Of a stretch of DNA of 64,000 bases, positions 42,530 to 52,438 are shown piece by piece. The notes beneath the pieces are model-generated. The model was not told the origin of the DNA, made no database searches, and saw only the letters and a program-made list of their open reading frames with translations. Location of the stretch: the NCBI RefSeq assembly GCF_025336545.1, contig NZ_JAODBU010000007.1, forward strand, positions 62,001 to 126,000, written 5' to 3'. A program made the translations under genes and the position numbers. This DNA comes from Eubacterium_U album. GTDB lineage: Bacteria; Bacillota; Clostridia; Lachnospirales; Lachnospiraceae. Each line of letters starts with the position of its first letter. Positions within the stretch are counted from its first letter, which is position 1.

Positions 42530-44548
42530 ATGTATAAAATGAGTAACGGAAACTTAAATATTAAAAATAAATTTCAAAGAGATAAAAAACAGTTAATAGC
42601 AGATGTAATATTATGGATTATAATGTGCATAATTTATATTGTCTTTTGGAAGCAGAATTTAATGTATCTTAGACATAGATTTATTCCATCAAGGATTGTT
42701 ATTATTACATTTCTTTTTATTGTAGGAAGTATAGGAATATTAATCAAAGACAAAATCCCACAAAAATATAATACAATAGCCTCATTTCTATTTGTAATTT
42801 TATCGGTTCCTTATAATTTTGTTATGTTAGAATATACATCACATCATAGAATATTGGATTTCTCGATAAATAAGATAATGGCTAATCTGATAATTATATC
42901 AATAATAGTATTAATAATATTTGCTATTACAAATAGCTTTAAAGCATCAATAATTGGAATAAACATAATATCAGTTGTATTTGGTCTGGTTTACTATTAT
43001 GTAATAAAATTTAGAGGTACAGCGGTTTTAGCCGTTGATATTTTTTCAGCAACAACAGCAGCAAATGTGGCTGGAAATTATAATTACAGGATGAGCTACA
43101 GATGTTATTTATTTGTTATATTAACATATGTATTGAGCATTTATGTTTTGAAATTAGACAGGCATAATTTATTCAAGGGAAAGAAAAGACTTATTTCAGT
43201 AGGAATAGCAATCTTAGCAGTTGTTTGTGGTTTCTCTTTATTTATACAGAGTAGCAGATTTGATAATTCATTAAAAATTAAAATGTTTAAACCACAGGAA
43301 AGTTACAGAAAATATGGGGATTATCTGACCTTTACACATAGTATCAGATACATAAAGGGGCATAAACCGGAAGGATATTCTGAAGATAAGGTTGAACAGA
43401 TTTCAGCACAATATCCCGGAATAAAAGGCAATGGTAAAAAGCCTAATATTATAATGATTATGAATGAAGCACTTGCAGATTTTTCATCAATATCAGATAT
43501 CGAAACAAATGAAGATTATATGCCATTTATACATGGATTAACTGAAAATACAGTAAAAGGTGATTTGTTTGTTTCTATATTTGGAGGTGGAACATCAAAA
43601 ACAGAGTATGAAGCGCTTACTTCAAATAGTATGGCATTTATGCCAAAAGGTTCAACTCCATATGTGACTTATATAAACAGAAAAACATCCTCTTTAGCTA
43701 CAACTTTAAGAGCACAAGGCTATGGTGGAATGGTGGCCATGCATCCGTATAAGGGAAGTGGATATAAGCGAAACAAAGTATATCCTCTTTTGGGATTTGA
43801 TAAATTTTATGATTTACCGGAATTTAACAATGCTAAAGTTATAAGAAATCATGTTTCAGATGAAGGAAATTTTGATAAAATAATTAAAGTATACGAGCAA
43901 AATAGAAAAAAGGATAAAAAACCATTTTTCTTATTTGATGTGACAATGCAAAATCACAGTAGTTATGATAGAAAATGGGACAATTTATCCGATGACATAT
44001 CAACTATTAAAGATTATGGTGATGATGTAAATATTTATCTTAATCTGGTGAAAGCATCAGATGACGCTTTTAAAAAATTAGTTGAATATTTTTCAAATGT
44101 AGATGAACCTACAATGATTATAATGTTTGGTGACCATCAGCCAAAGCTAAATAATCATTTTTATGAAAATGTTGAAAAAGGATTTTCATTAGGTGATGAA
44201 TATAAAATGTTTGAAAAGTATAATACTCCATTTGTAATATGGGCAAATTACGATATAGAGGAACAAACGGATGTAAAGATAAGTGCAAATTATATGGGAA
44301 CAATGGTAGATGAACTTGCAGGAAATTCTATGAGCGGATATCAACAGATGGTAAACGAAATCAGAAAAGATATTCCAATAATTACTGCCGGAGGATATAT
44401 AGGAGCTGACGGAAAATATTATCACACATTTGATAAATCTTCGCCATATTATGATAAAATAATGGACTATTGTTATTCTGAATACAATAATGTATTTGAT
44501 AAGAAACATTTGGTAGATGAGTTTTTCAAAATAAATGATAATAAATAA
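42530..44548 (+). CDS. LTA synthase family sulfatase-fold membrane protein
   Basis: The 672-residue protein has five membrane segments in the first 260 residues and a large extracellular sulfatase/alkaline-phosphatase-type domain. Key motifs: PNIIMIMNEALADFSSISD (metal site), FGGGTSKTEYEALTSNSMAF with the catalytic threonine, DVTMQNHSSYDRKWD and FGDHQPKL. Such enzymes transfer glycerol-phosphate units to lipids or glycans; the topology fits lipoteichoic acid synthase LtaS, though LTA-like phosphotransferases with other substrates share it. A TAGGAGCG site precedes the ATG. It is monocistronic. Confidence 0.9.
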   Translation: MYKMSNGNLNIKNKFQRDKKQLIADVILWIIMCIIYIVFWKQNLMYLRHRFIPSRIVIITFLFIVGSIGILIKDKIPQKYNTIASFLFVILSVPYNFVMLEYTSHHRILDFSINKIMANLIIISIIVLIIFAITNSFKASIIGINIISVVFGLVYYYVIKFRGTAVLAVDIFSATTAANVAGNYNYRMSYRCYLFVILTYVLSIYVLKLDRHNLFKGKKRLISVGIAILAVVCGFSLFIQSSRFDNSLKIKMFKPQESYRKYGDYLTFTHSIRYIKGHKPEGYSEDKVEQISAQYPGIKGNGKKPNIIMIMNEALADFSSISDIETNEDYMPFIHGLTENTVKGDLFVSIFGGGTSKTEYEALTSNSMAFMPKGSTPYVTYINRKTSSLATTLRAQGYGGMVAMHPYKGSGYKRNKVYPLLGFDKFYDLPEFNNAKVIRNHVSDEGNFDKIIKVYEQNRKKDKKPFFLFDVTMQNHSSYDRKWDNLSDDISTIKDYGDDVNIYLNLVKASDDAFKKLVEYFSNVDEPTMIIMFGDHQPKLNNHFYENVEKGFSLGDEYKMFEKYNTPFVIWANYDIEEQTDVKISANYMGTMVDELAGNSMSGYQQMVNEIRKDIPIITAGGYIGADGKYYHTFDKSSPYYDKIMDYCYSEYNNVFDKKHLVDEFFKINDNK

Positions 44549-44703
44549 AATGCATCGAAAAATATAAAAGTATATTGAATATTATTTATGTTAATACTTT
44601 GAAATCAAATATAGAATTTTTATAAAGTGGATTGTAATATGAAAGATACCTTCATGTATATTATTTTACTTTTAGGTAAAAAATAAACATGGAGGTGTTT
44701 TTT

Positions 44704-45666
44704 ATGTATGATGTAGTAATTATTGGTGGAGGACCGGCAGGACTTTCGGCAGCTCTTTACTTGGCAAGAGCTAAGGTTAAGGCGGTATTATTGGAAAAAT
44801 CAGGCTATGGAGGACAAATTGCCCTTACGCAAAAAGTAAAGAATTATCCCGGAATTTATGAAATATCAGGAAAAGATTTGGCAGACAGTATTCATGAACA
44901 GGGAGAAAGATATGGAGGAGAATTTTCTTTTGAAGTTGCCAAAGAAATAATTGATGAAAATGATAAGAAAATTGTTATTACTGATAAGAGAAAAATAGAA
45001 TGTAGGGCAATAATTATAGCTACAGGCGCAGCACCCAAAAAGGCAGGTTTTGAGGGCGAAGAAGAGTTTATAGGAAAAGGAGTGTCTTATTGTGCAACAT
45101 GCGATGGAAGATTTTTTGAGAAAAAAGAAGTATTTGTTGTAGGAGCAGGATATTCTGCATGTCAGGAAAGTATATTTTTAGCACAATTTGCATCAAAAGT
45201 TAATTTGATAGTAAGAAAAAATGAACTTTCCTGTAGTGGAGCAATTGTTAAAGAATTGAATGACAATTCTAAAATACAGGTATTCTATAATTCTAAAATA
45301 GAAAAAGTATCAGGAAATGATTTTGTACAGAGAGTTGGAATAATTAAAAGTGAAGCGGAATACAATGAAGAAACTATAGGAGATATAGAATACGAAAACA
45401 ATAATAAAAATACAAAGGAATTTGAAGATAACGAAGGTTATGGTGTATTTGTTTTTGTGGGTTATGAACCTGAAAGTAAAATTGCTCCTAAAAGTGTTAA
45501 GCGTGATGAAAATAACTATATTTATGTCGATGATGATAAAAAAACGTCAGTTAATGGGATATACGCAGTAGGTGATGTTACACATAAAAAAATACGGCAG
45601 GTCATTACATCTGCAAGTGATGGAGTAGTAGCAGCAAAAATAATTGAAACCATTTTATTAAAATAA
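44704..45666 (+). CDS. thioredoxin reductase-like NAD(P)/FAD oxidoreductase
   Basis: From the ATG at 44704 (8 bases after GGAGGTG) the protein is 320 residues. The FAD site is VVIIGGGPAGLSAALYLARA, the redox-active pair is CATC (Cys 130 and 133), the NAD(P) site VVGAGYSACQES is modified from the usual GGGNSA, and the end has GIYAVGDV. Residues about 225-250 form an acidic, asparagine-rich insert (ENNNKNTKEFEDNEG) rarely seen in TrxB. It may reduce thioredoxin or a related partner. No thioredoxin gene is adjacent. Confidence 0.88.
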   Translation: MYDVVIIGGGPAGLSAALYLARAKVKAVLLEKSGYGGQIALTQKVKNYPGIYEISGKDLADSIHEQGERYGGEFSFEVAKEIIDENDKKIVITDKRKIECRAIIIATGAAPKKAGFEGEEEFIGKGVSYCATCDGRFFEKKEVFVVGAGYSACQESIFLAQFASKVNLIVRKNELSCSGAIVKELNDNSKIQVFYNSKIEKVSGNDFVQRVGIIKSEAEYNEETIGDIEYENNNKNTKEFEDNEGYGVFVFVGYEPESKIAPKSVKRDENNYIYVDDDKKTSVNGIYAVGDVTHKKIRQVITSASDGVVAAKIIETILLK

Positions 45667-45816
45667 TGAAAAATTTAGTAAAATAAGTTTACAAAATGAA
45701 TTTTATGTACTAGAATACATAGAATGCAAAAGTACAAAGGCTAAAACTAATAGAATACAAGATATAAGAAAAATCAACTGTTTAGCAGAAATTGATGTAT
45801 TAGGAGAGAAAACTTA

Positions 45817-46641
45817 ATGGAAAGAAAAATGTTAGTGTTAGATATTGATGGAACACTTACAAACAGTAAGAAGGAAATTACATCTAAGACAAAGGAAGCA
45901 ATAATTAAGTTGCAGAAAAATGGACACATAGTTGTTATAGCATCGGGAAGACCAACAGCAGGAATAATAGATATAGCAGATGAATTAGAACTTGATGTTT
46001 ATGGTGGATTTGTATTATCTTACAATGGAGCTAAGATAACAAGCTGGAGAACAAATGAAGTTGTATACCAGCAGGTATTACCGGCAAAATATATTAGAAT
46101 ATTATATGATTTTGCAAAAGAAAATAATGTTGGATTAGTTACTTATGAAGATGAATGTGTAGTTACAGGAACACGTCATGATAAATATATGGAGCATGAA
46201 GCTAAGATTAATGGTATAAGAATTAAAGACGTAGCTCCATTCCCGGACTATGTAAACTTTAATGTAAATAAATGTCTTATGACAGCAGAACCTGAAAAAG
46301 CATTGGAAGTAGAAAATAAGCTTAATGAAATGTATGGAAATGAATTGAGTATATATCGTTCAGAACCGTTTTTCGTTGAGATAATGCCACAGAATGTAGA
46401 TAAAGCAGCAACTTTAGATGTTCTTGTAAATATGTTAGGACTTAATAAAGAGAATACAATATGCTGTGGTGATGGATTCAATGATTTATCAATGATTAAG
46501 TATGCCGGAATTGGTGTTGCAATGGAAAATGCACAGGAAATTGTAAAAGAAAGTGCAGATTACGTTACCAAATCAAATGACGATGATGGAATTGTACATG
46601 TAATTGAAAAGTTTATTTTCAATGAAAAGAAGGCAGTATAA
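45817..46641 (+). CDS. Cof-type HAD-IIB phosphatase
   Basis: The 274-residue HAD hydrolase has motif I MLVLDIDGTLTNSKKEI (nucleophile aspartates), motif II IASGRPTAG, a C2B cap in the middle, and motifs III/IV CCGDGFNDLSMIKYAGIGVA. Cof-type enzymes dephosphorylate sugar phosphates, FMN or pyridoxal phosphate; the substrate is not predictable. A TAGGAGAG site precedes the ATG. It is convergent with putP, sharing a bidirectional terminator. Confidence 0.92.
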   Translation: MERKMLVLDIDGTLTNSKKEITSKTKEAIIKLQKNGHIVVIASGRPTAGIIDIADELELDVYGGFVLSYNGAKITSWRTNEVVYQQVLPAKYIRILYDFAKENNVGLVTYEDECVVTGTRHDKYMEHEAKINGIRIKDVAPFPDYVNFNVNKCLMTAEPEKALEVENKLNEMYGNELSIYRSEPFFVEIMPQNVDKAATLDVLVNMLGLNKENTICCGDGFNDLSMIKYAGIGVAMENAQEIVKESADYVTKSNDDDGIVHVIEKFIFNEKKAV

Positions 46642-46664
46642 TTATTAAATTTAGTTTATAAACA

Positions 46665-46720
46665 GAAAAAACGACTTTATATTGAAGTTTTTAAAGCTTA
46701 CAAATAAAGTCGTTTTTTTT
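46665..46720. terminator. bidirectional terminator between HAD and putP genes
   Basis: AAAAAACGACTTTAT and ATAAAGTCGTTTTTT are perfectly complementary over 15 bases with a 23-base loop, with T-runs in both directions for the convergent genes. Confidence 0.85.
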
Positions 46721-46758
46721 ATAAATAGTAAATCGCATTTAATTAAAATTAGCCGATA

Positions 46759-48300
46759 TTAATTTGTCATTCTCTTTACTTTGTCAAATTCATCGTAAAT
46801 TTCCTGCTCAGGTTCAGGAGTAAGTAAACTTACAACAACAATGAATAGTGAGGCGATAATAAATGCAGGTAATAATTCGTAAATATTCCATGAACCACCG
46901 ATAGGTCTAACAAGAAATTTCCATACAAATACCATAATTCCACCTGAAATCATTCCGGCAATAGCACCATATTTATTTGAACGCTTCCAGAATAATGAGA
47001 ATAAAACAACAGGACCAAATGTTGCACCAAATCCCGCCCATGCAAATGAAACAATCTGAAATACAGAACTGTTAGGATTACTTGCAAGGAAAACTGCAAT
47101 TATTGAGATTGCAATAACTGAAATACGGGCAACAATAATGTTTGCTTTTGCAGATAATTTAATATTAAATACACCACCAATAAGATTTTCAGTAACACTT
47201 GATGAAGCAGCAAGTAACTGTGAATCAGATGTTGACATTGTTGATGCAAGTATTCCGGCAAGAATCAATCCTGCAACTATTGCAAATAAAAGTCCGTTAT
47301 TGCTTAAATGGTGAGCAATCTGTACGATAATTGTTTCAGCTTCTGAGGAAGAACCAAAACTTGGAACAATTCCATTTATAGACATGCTGTATCCTATTAT
47401 ACCAATTGATACTGCAATAGCCATTGAAATAACAACCCAGATTGTTGCAATTCTTCTTGATAAAGTAAGTTTTCTTGAATCTTCAATAGCCATAAATCTC
47501 AATAAGATATGAGGCATACCAAAATATCCTAATCCCCAGGCAAGAGTAGATGCAATTGACAAGAATCCATAATTTGTTGCTGAATTTGTTGTTGCATCAT
47601 ATAAATGAGTTAAACTTAAATATCCTGATAAATCTTTTACATTTGAATATACAACATCCATTCCACCTACAGAATTAACTCCATAGAAAAGGACGATTGC
47701 AAGTGCTATGGACATAATAATACTCTGGATTAAGTCAGTTGTACTTGCAGCTAAGAAACCACCAAGTGAAGTGTAAGCTACAATAACGATAGCACTAAAA
47801 ATCATGGCTGTCATATAATCAATTCCGAATAAACGGTTAAATAATTTTCCACAGGCAGCAAAACCTGAAGCTGTATATGGAACAAAGAAAATAATTATAA
47901 TAGTTGCGGAAATAAATTTTAAAATATTTGAATTATCTCTGTATCTGTTTGCAAAGAAGTCAGGTAAAGTAATAGAATTCCTTGAAACATATGAGTAATG
48001 TCTGATTCTTTTAGCAACAATTAACCAGTTAACATATGTACCTATTGCAAGTCCGGCAGCTGTCCAAAAAGCATCAGCTACGCCTGTAAAGTAAGCAACT
48101 CCGGGCAATCCCATAAGTAACCAGCTGCTCATGTCAGAAGCTTCGGCACTCATTGCTGTAACAAAAGGACCAAGCTTTCTACCCCCAAGATAAAAGTCAT
48201 GTGTTGTTCGGCTCTTTTTTGTATAGTAAAAACCTATACAAATCATTCCTATCATATAGCCAATAATGGCAATAAGAATGCCAATTTCAGATGTAGTCAT
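46759..48300 (-). CDS. putP: sodium/proline symporter
   Basis: The 513-residue SSS-family transporter has about 13 membrane segments. PutP features are FYLGGRKLGPFVTAMSAEAS near the N-terminus, DMSSWLLMGLPG, RNSITLPDFFANRY, STSDSQLLAASSSVTENLIG in the sodium-site region, and SFAWAGFGATFGPVVLFSLF. A TAAGGAGGAAAA site precedes the ATG. Proline uptake could serve Stickland-type fermentation or osmoprotection; no prd or pro genes are adjacent. Confidence 0.93.
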   Translation of the reverse strand: MTTSEIGILIAIIGYMIGMICIGFYYTKKSRTTHDFYLGGRKLGPFVTAMSAEASDMSSWLLMGLPGVAYFTGVADAFWTAAGLAIGTYVNWLIVAKRIRHYSYVSRNSITLPDFFANRYRDNSNILKFISATIIIIFFVPYTASGFAACGKLFNRLFGIDYMTAMIFSAIVIVAYTSLGGFLAASTTDLIQSIIMSIALAIVLFYGVNSVGGMDVVYSNVKDLSGYLSLTHLYDATTNSATNYGFLSIASTLAWGLGYFGMPHILLRFMAIEDSRKLTLSRRIATIWVVISMAIAVSIGIIGYSMSINGIVPSFGSSSEAETIIVQIAHHLSNNGLLFAIVAGLILAGILASTMSTSDSQLLAASSSVTENLIGGVFNIKLSAKANIIVARISVIAISIIAVFLASNPNSSVFQIVSFAWAGFGATFGPVVLFSLFWKRSNKYGAIAGMISGGIMVFVWKFLVRPIGGSWNIYELLPAFIIASLFIVVVSLLTPEPEQEIYDEFDKVKRMTN

Positions 48301-48331
48301 TTTTCCTCCTTACTGTTCAAAATTAGAACCA

Positions 48332-48354
48332 CACGAATTAGACTAATATTCGTG
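48332..48354. promoter_or_regulatory. inverted repeat in the putP leader
   Basis: CACGAAT (48332-48338) and ATTCGTG (48348-48354) with a 9-base centre lie 32 bases upstream of the putP start. The symmetry suggests an operator or leader hairpin; the factor is unknown. Confidence 0.35.
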
Positions 48355-48554
48355 CAAAAATAAATTTACTATAATTTGGTTTATTTCATTTGTTATTCGC
48401 TAGAAAATCAGAAATCTTAAGTAAAGTATAATCGTAAATTTTCATAAGCAATAAAAATGCCGTAAATAAACGCATATATTCTACTATTTTATGAAAAAAA
48501 TAAGAAATTATCAACAAAAATCTACAAATAAGCAATTTTATAAACAAAATAAAG

Positions 48555-48585
48555 TGAATAATAAAATATTACAATGCAAATACTA
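48555..48585 (+). promoter_or_regulatory. sigma-G-type forespore promoter of spoVAD
   Basis: TGAATA (48555-48560), an 18-base spacer and AATACTA (48579-48585) match the forespore consensus TGAATA-N17/18-CATACTA at 12 of 13 positions, about 40 bases before spoVAD. This would let spoVAD-AE be expressed independently of spoVAA-AC. Confidence 0.65.
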
Positions 48586-48625
48586 ATTATAGAAAAATTA
48601 ATGAAATCGGGAGGAAATCAATATT

Positions 48626-49636
48626 ATGGGAGAAATGATAGGAAAGCAAAGTGTTAAATTTGCGGAAGCCCCATATATTTTTGAGGGAGCATCTGTAGTT
48701 GGACCTAAAGAAGGAGAAGGCCCACTTGGAAAATTATTTGATGTGATTGAGCAGGATCCAATGCTTGGAAGTAAAAGCTGGGAAGAAGCAGAAAGTTTAC
48801 TGCAAAAAGAAACCGTGCAAAAACTGTTGTTAAAATCAGGATTAAAAAAAGAGGATATAAGATATATTTTTGCAGGTGATTTGTTAGGACAGTTAATAGC
48901 AACCACATTTGGAATAATGGATTATGAAATCCCATTTATGGGACTATATGGTGCATGTTCAACTATGGGCGAAGGATTAAGTCTGGCAGCAATGATGGTT
49001 GCAGCAGGTTATGGAGAAAATGTAATAGCCATGGCGTCAAGTCATTTTGGAAGCGCAGAGAGACAATTTAGATTTCCATTAGAATATGGAAATCAAAGAC
49101 CATTTTCGGCAACATGGACTGTTACAGGGTGCGGAGCGGCAATAGTTACAAAAAGAAAAGGATTTGCAAGAATTACAGGAGTAACAACGGGAAAGATAAT
49201 TGACTATGGAGTGAAGGATGCCCAGAATATGGGGGCATGTATGGCTCCGGCGGCAGCAGATGTTATTTATAATCATTTAAATGATTTTGGAACCGCTCCT
49301 GATGATTATGACAAAATAATAACAGGTGATTTAGGATATGTAGGGCAGGCGATACTAATTGATTTGCTGAAACGAAAGGGAATAGATATTTCGAAAGTGC
49401 ATATGGATTGTGGAATTGAAATGTTTGATAAAGAAAATCAGGATACTCATTCAGGAGGAAGTGGATGCGGATGTTCTGCGACAGTACTTACAAGTTATGT
49501 ATTTAAACAACTGAAGAAAAAAGCGTGGAAGAAAATTTTATTTATCCCAACGGGTGCTTTGATGTCACCTATAAGCTTTAATCAGGGAAAGTCTGTTCCG
49601 GGAATTGCTCATCTTGTAGTGATTGAAAGTGTGTAA
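48626..49636 (+). CDS. spoVAD: stage V sporulation protein AD
   Basis: The 336-residue protein has the thiolase fold of SpoVAD, which binds dipicolinic acid for uptake into the forespore. Motifs include FMGLYGACSTMGEGLSLAAM (the thiolase cysteine position), HFGSAERQFRFPLEYGNQRP, TGCGAAIVTKR, ITGDLGYVGQAIL, and GGSGCGCSATVLTSYV near the C-terminus. A GGGAGG site precedes the ATG at 48626 by 11 bases; an ATG at 48635 is an alternative. spoVAE follows after 53 bases. Confidence 0.95.
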   Translation: MGEMIGKQSVKFAEAPYIFEGASVVGPKEGEGPLGKLFDVIEQDPMLGSKSWEEAESLLQKETVQKLLLKSGLKKEDIRYIFAGDLLGQLIATTFGIMDYEIPFMGLYGACSTMGEGLSLAAMMVAAGYGENVIAMASSHFGSAERQFRFPLEYGNQRPFSATWTVTGCGAAIVTKRKGFARITGVTTGKIIDYGVKDAQNMGACMAPAAADVIYNHLNDFGTAPDDYDKIITGDLGYVGQAILIDLLKRKGIDISKVHMDCGIEMFDKENQDTHSGGSGCGCSATVLTSYVFKQLKKKAWKKILFIPTGALMSPISFNQGKSVPGIAHLVVIESV

Positions 49637-49689
49637 TGATTTAGAAAATGAAATTGTAAAACGAAAATTAGGTTAGAAAGTGAGAAAAA

Positions 49690-50043
49690 ATGATATTTTT
49701 AAAAAGTTTTTTAATAGGCGGAATAATTTGTGCATTAGTTCAGATTTTACTGGATAAAACAAAATTGTTACCGGGAAGGGTTATGGTTTTATTAGTAGTT
49801 TTAGGTACTATACTTGGTTTCTTTGGTTTATATCAGCCTTTAATTGATTGGGCAGGAGCAGGGGCAAGTGTACCTCTTATTGGATTTGGAAATAACTTAT
49901 GGAAGGGAATGGCAGAACATATAGACAAGGATGGACTAATTGGAATATTTGAAGGAGGATTTACCGCAAGTGCCATTGGTATATCGGCAGCATTAATATT
50001 GAGCTATGTTGGTTCATGGTTCTTTAAATCAAAAATGCAATAG
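49690..50043 (+). CDS. spoVAE: stage V sporulation protein AE
   Basis: The 117-residue protein has three to four membrane segments and the SpoVAE pattern: FLIGGIICALVQILLDKTKL, WAGAGASVPLIGFGNNLWKG and GGFTASAIGISAALIL. It is similar in fold to SpoVAC and forms the same dipicolinate channel. A TTAGAAAGTGAG site precedes the ATG. It ends the spoVAD-AE pair. Confidence 0.93.
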   Translation: MIFLKSFLIGGIICALVQILLDKTKLLPGRVMVLLVVLGTILGFFGLYQPLIDWAGAGASVPLIGFGNNLWKGMAEHIDKDGLIGIFEGGFTASAIGISAALILSYVGSWFFKSKMQ

Positions 50044-50113
50044 AAATAAATATATTTATGATTTATTTAATGTATAAAAAACATAAAATAAATGTTTGTT
50101 TTATAAAGGAAAA

Positions 50114-50130
50114 TGTTAATAAATTAACAA
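50114..50130. promoter_or_regulatory. Rex-like operator upstream of gdhA
   Basis: TGTTAA-TAAA-TTAACAA fits the clostridial Rex consensus TTGTTAANNNNTTAACAA at 17 of 18 bases. It lies in the gap between spoVAE and gdhA, about 150 bases upstream of the gdhA -35 box. Rex senses the NADH/NAD ratio. Control of gdhA is inference because of the distance. Confidence 0.45.
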
Positions 50131-50281
50131 ACAGACGGATAAAATGAGGTGCTGACTACATTAAAAAAAGTCAATACTTTTGATTATTAAGTTTAAACGT
50201 TGAAAATAAAGGATAGAACTTAATTTGTGCTTAAAATTATCAATCATTACTTAATTTATTAAATAAAGAACAGAAGAATAG

Positions 50282-50310
50282 TTGAAAAAATAAAGTCTAT
50301 ATAATATAAT
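50282..50310 (+). promoter_or_regulatory. sigma-A-type promoter of gdhA
   Basis: TTGAAA (50282-50287), a 17-base spacer and a perfect TATAAT (50305-50310), about 80 bases before the gdhA start, predicting high expression. Confidence 0.8.
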
Positions 50311-50393
50311 TGTAGTCATGTGAATGGCATCGGAAGATAAATTTTGACGCATTTACAAGGATTAAGTAAAAATATATTAAGGAGGACTACAAA

Positions 50394-51728
<1,335 letters not shown>

Positions 51729-51756
51729 TTAGAAAACACATTATAATGCAATAATT

Positions 51757-51803
51757 GACGTTATAACGTCTTAACAGGGCTATCGTGTATGCGATAGCTC
51801 TTA
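51757..51803 (+). terminator. gdhA terminator with preceding palindrome
   Basis: GGGCTATCG pairs with CGATAGCTC across TGTATG (51777-51800), followed by TTATT. A perfect 14-base palindrome, GACGTTATAACGTC (51757-51770), lies just before it. Confidence 0.65.
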
Positions 51804-51962
51804 TTAAAATCAGTAAGAAAATTAATAAAATATATACAAAGATATTGTCCTAATGCGAATAAGATAATAAGACATTTTGATGTTAACGGAAAACATTGTC
51901 TGGCACCAATAATGGATGATAAAATATGGAAAAAGTTTAGAAAAGAAATATTAAAAAAATAA
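51798..51962 (+). pseudogene. remnant of an N-acetylmuramoyl-L-alanine amidase (C-terminal piece)
   Basis: An open stretch of 54 codons without any start codon, bounded by TAG at 51795 and TAA at 51960-51962, reads KLIKYIQRYCPNANKIIRHF and then DVNGKHCLAPIMDDKIWKKF. The RHxDVxGKxCPxP...W..F pattern is that of the C-terminal part of Amidase_2/T7-lysozyme-type amidases from phages and clostridia, with leucine replacing the first proline (HCLAP). The 5' part of the gene is gone. It suggests an old prophage or cell-wall hydrolase gene that has decayed. Confidence 0.65.
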
Positions 51963-51969
51963 AAAAAAC

Positions 51970-52081
51970 AAAGACTGTATTTTCGATAAATTTAATATTG
52001 CAGAGTAGATACGATAATATAATCGACATCTTTATTTACGGTATCGTAACAATATTAAGTGATAGCAAAAATGCAGTCTTT
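51970..52081 (-). terminator. nested long stem-loop, terminator or 3' structured RNA
   Basis: Three nested stems share one axis: an outer 14-base stem (51970-51983 with 52068-52081, one G-T pair), a middle TAATATTG (51993-52000) with CAATATTA (52050-52057), and an inner TACGATA (52010-52016) with TATCGTA (52042-52048). On the minus strand the outer stem is followed by a long T-run, so it probably ends transcripts of the small gene at 52142-52327. Confidence 0.6.
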
Positions 52082-52141
52082 TAATATATTTTAATAATAT
52101 CTGTTCATAGAAAAAATGTAGTGTTTTTAATATATTAGATT

Positions 52142-52327
52142 TTACTGTTTTTTCTTCTTAATATGAATCTCCGGTATAGCTGTATCATAGTTTACAGAAG
52201 GCTGATCCTTAGTGGCTTTTAAAGTATCATCCTGCTTGTGTGTATGAATCTCAGGGATAGCTAAATTATCAATAGAAAGATTAAAGTCGTGTTTTTTATT
52301 AAATTTTTTTGATTTCTTAAACTCCAT
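52142..52327 (-). CDS. small basic protein with duplicated AIPEIH motif
   Basis: On the minus strand a GGAGG site lies 5 bases before an ATG at 52327. The 61-residue product is MEFKKSKKF..., with two copies of one motif: DNLAIPEIHTHK (residues about 20-31) and YDTAIPEIHIKK (about 47-58). The ends are lysine-rich; there is no signal peptide, membrane span or cysteine. A candidate forespore promoter precedes it, and a nested hairpin follows. I do not recognise the family; it does not match alpha/beta SASP motifs. It could be a spore-specific small protein or a peptide precursor. Function is unassigned. Confidence 0.6.
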   Translation of the reverse strand: MEFKKSKKFNKKHDFNLSIDNLAIPEIHTHKQDDTLKATKDQPSVNYDTAIPEIHIKKKKQ

Positions 52328-52365
52328 AATTACCTCCAAATACTTTATAAATAAATTTACAATTT

Positions 52366-52395
52366 TGTTATGAGAGTGAAACGTATCTTAATTCA
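52366..52395 (-). promoter_or_regulatory. sigma-F/G-like promoter of the AIPEIH gene
   Basis: On the minus strand TGAATT (52395-52390), 17 bases and CATAACA (52372-52366) match TGAATA-N17/18-CATACTA at 5 of 6 and 5 of 7 positions, about 40 bases before the start codon. Confidence 0.4.
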
Positions 52396-52438
52396 TTGAT
52401 ATTTAAATTTTTATAGTTAAATTTTAATACTTTGTAAT

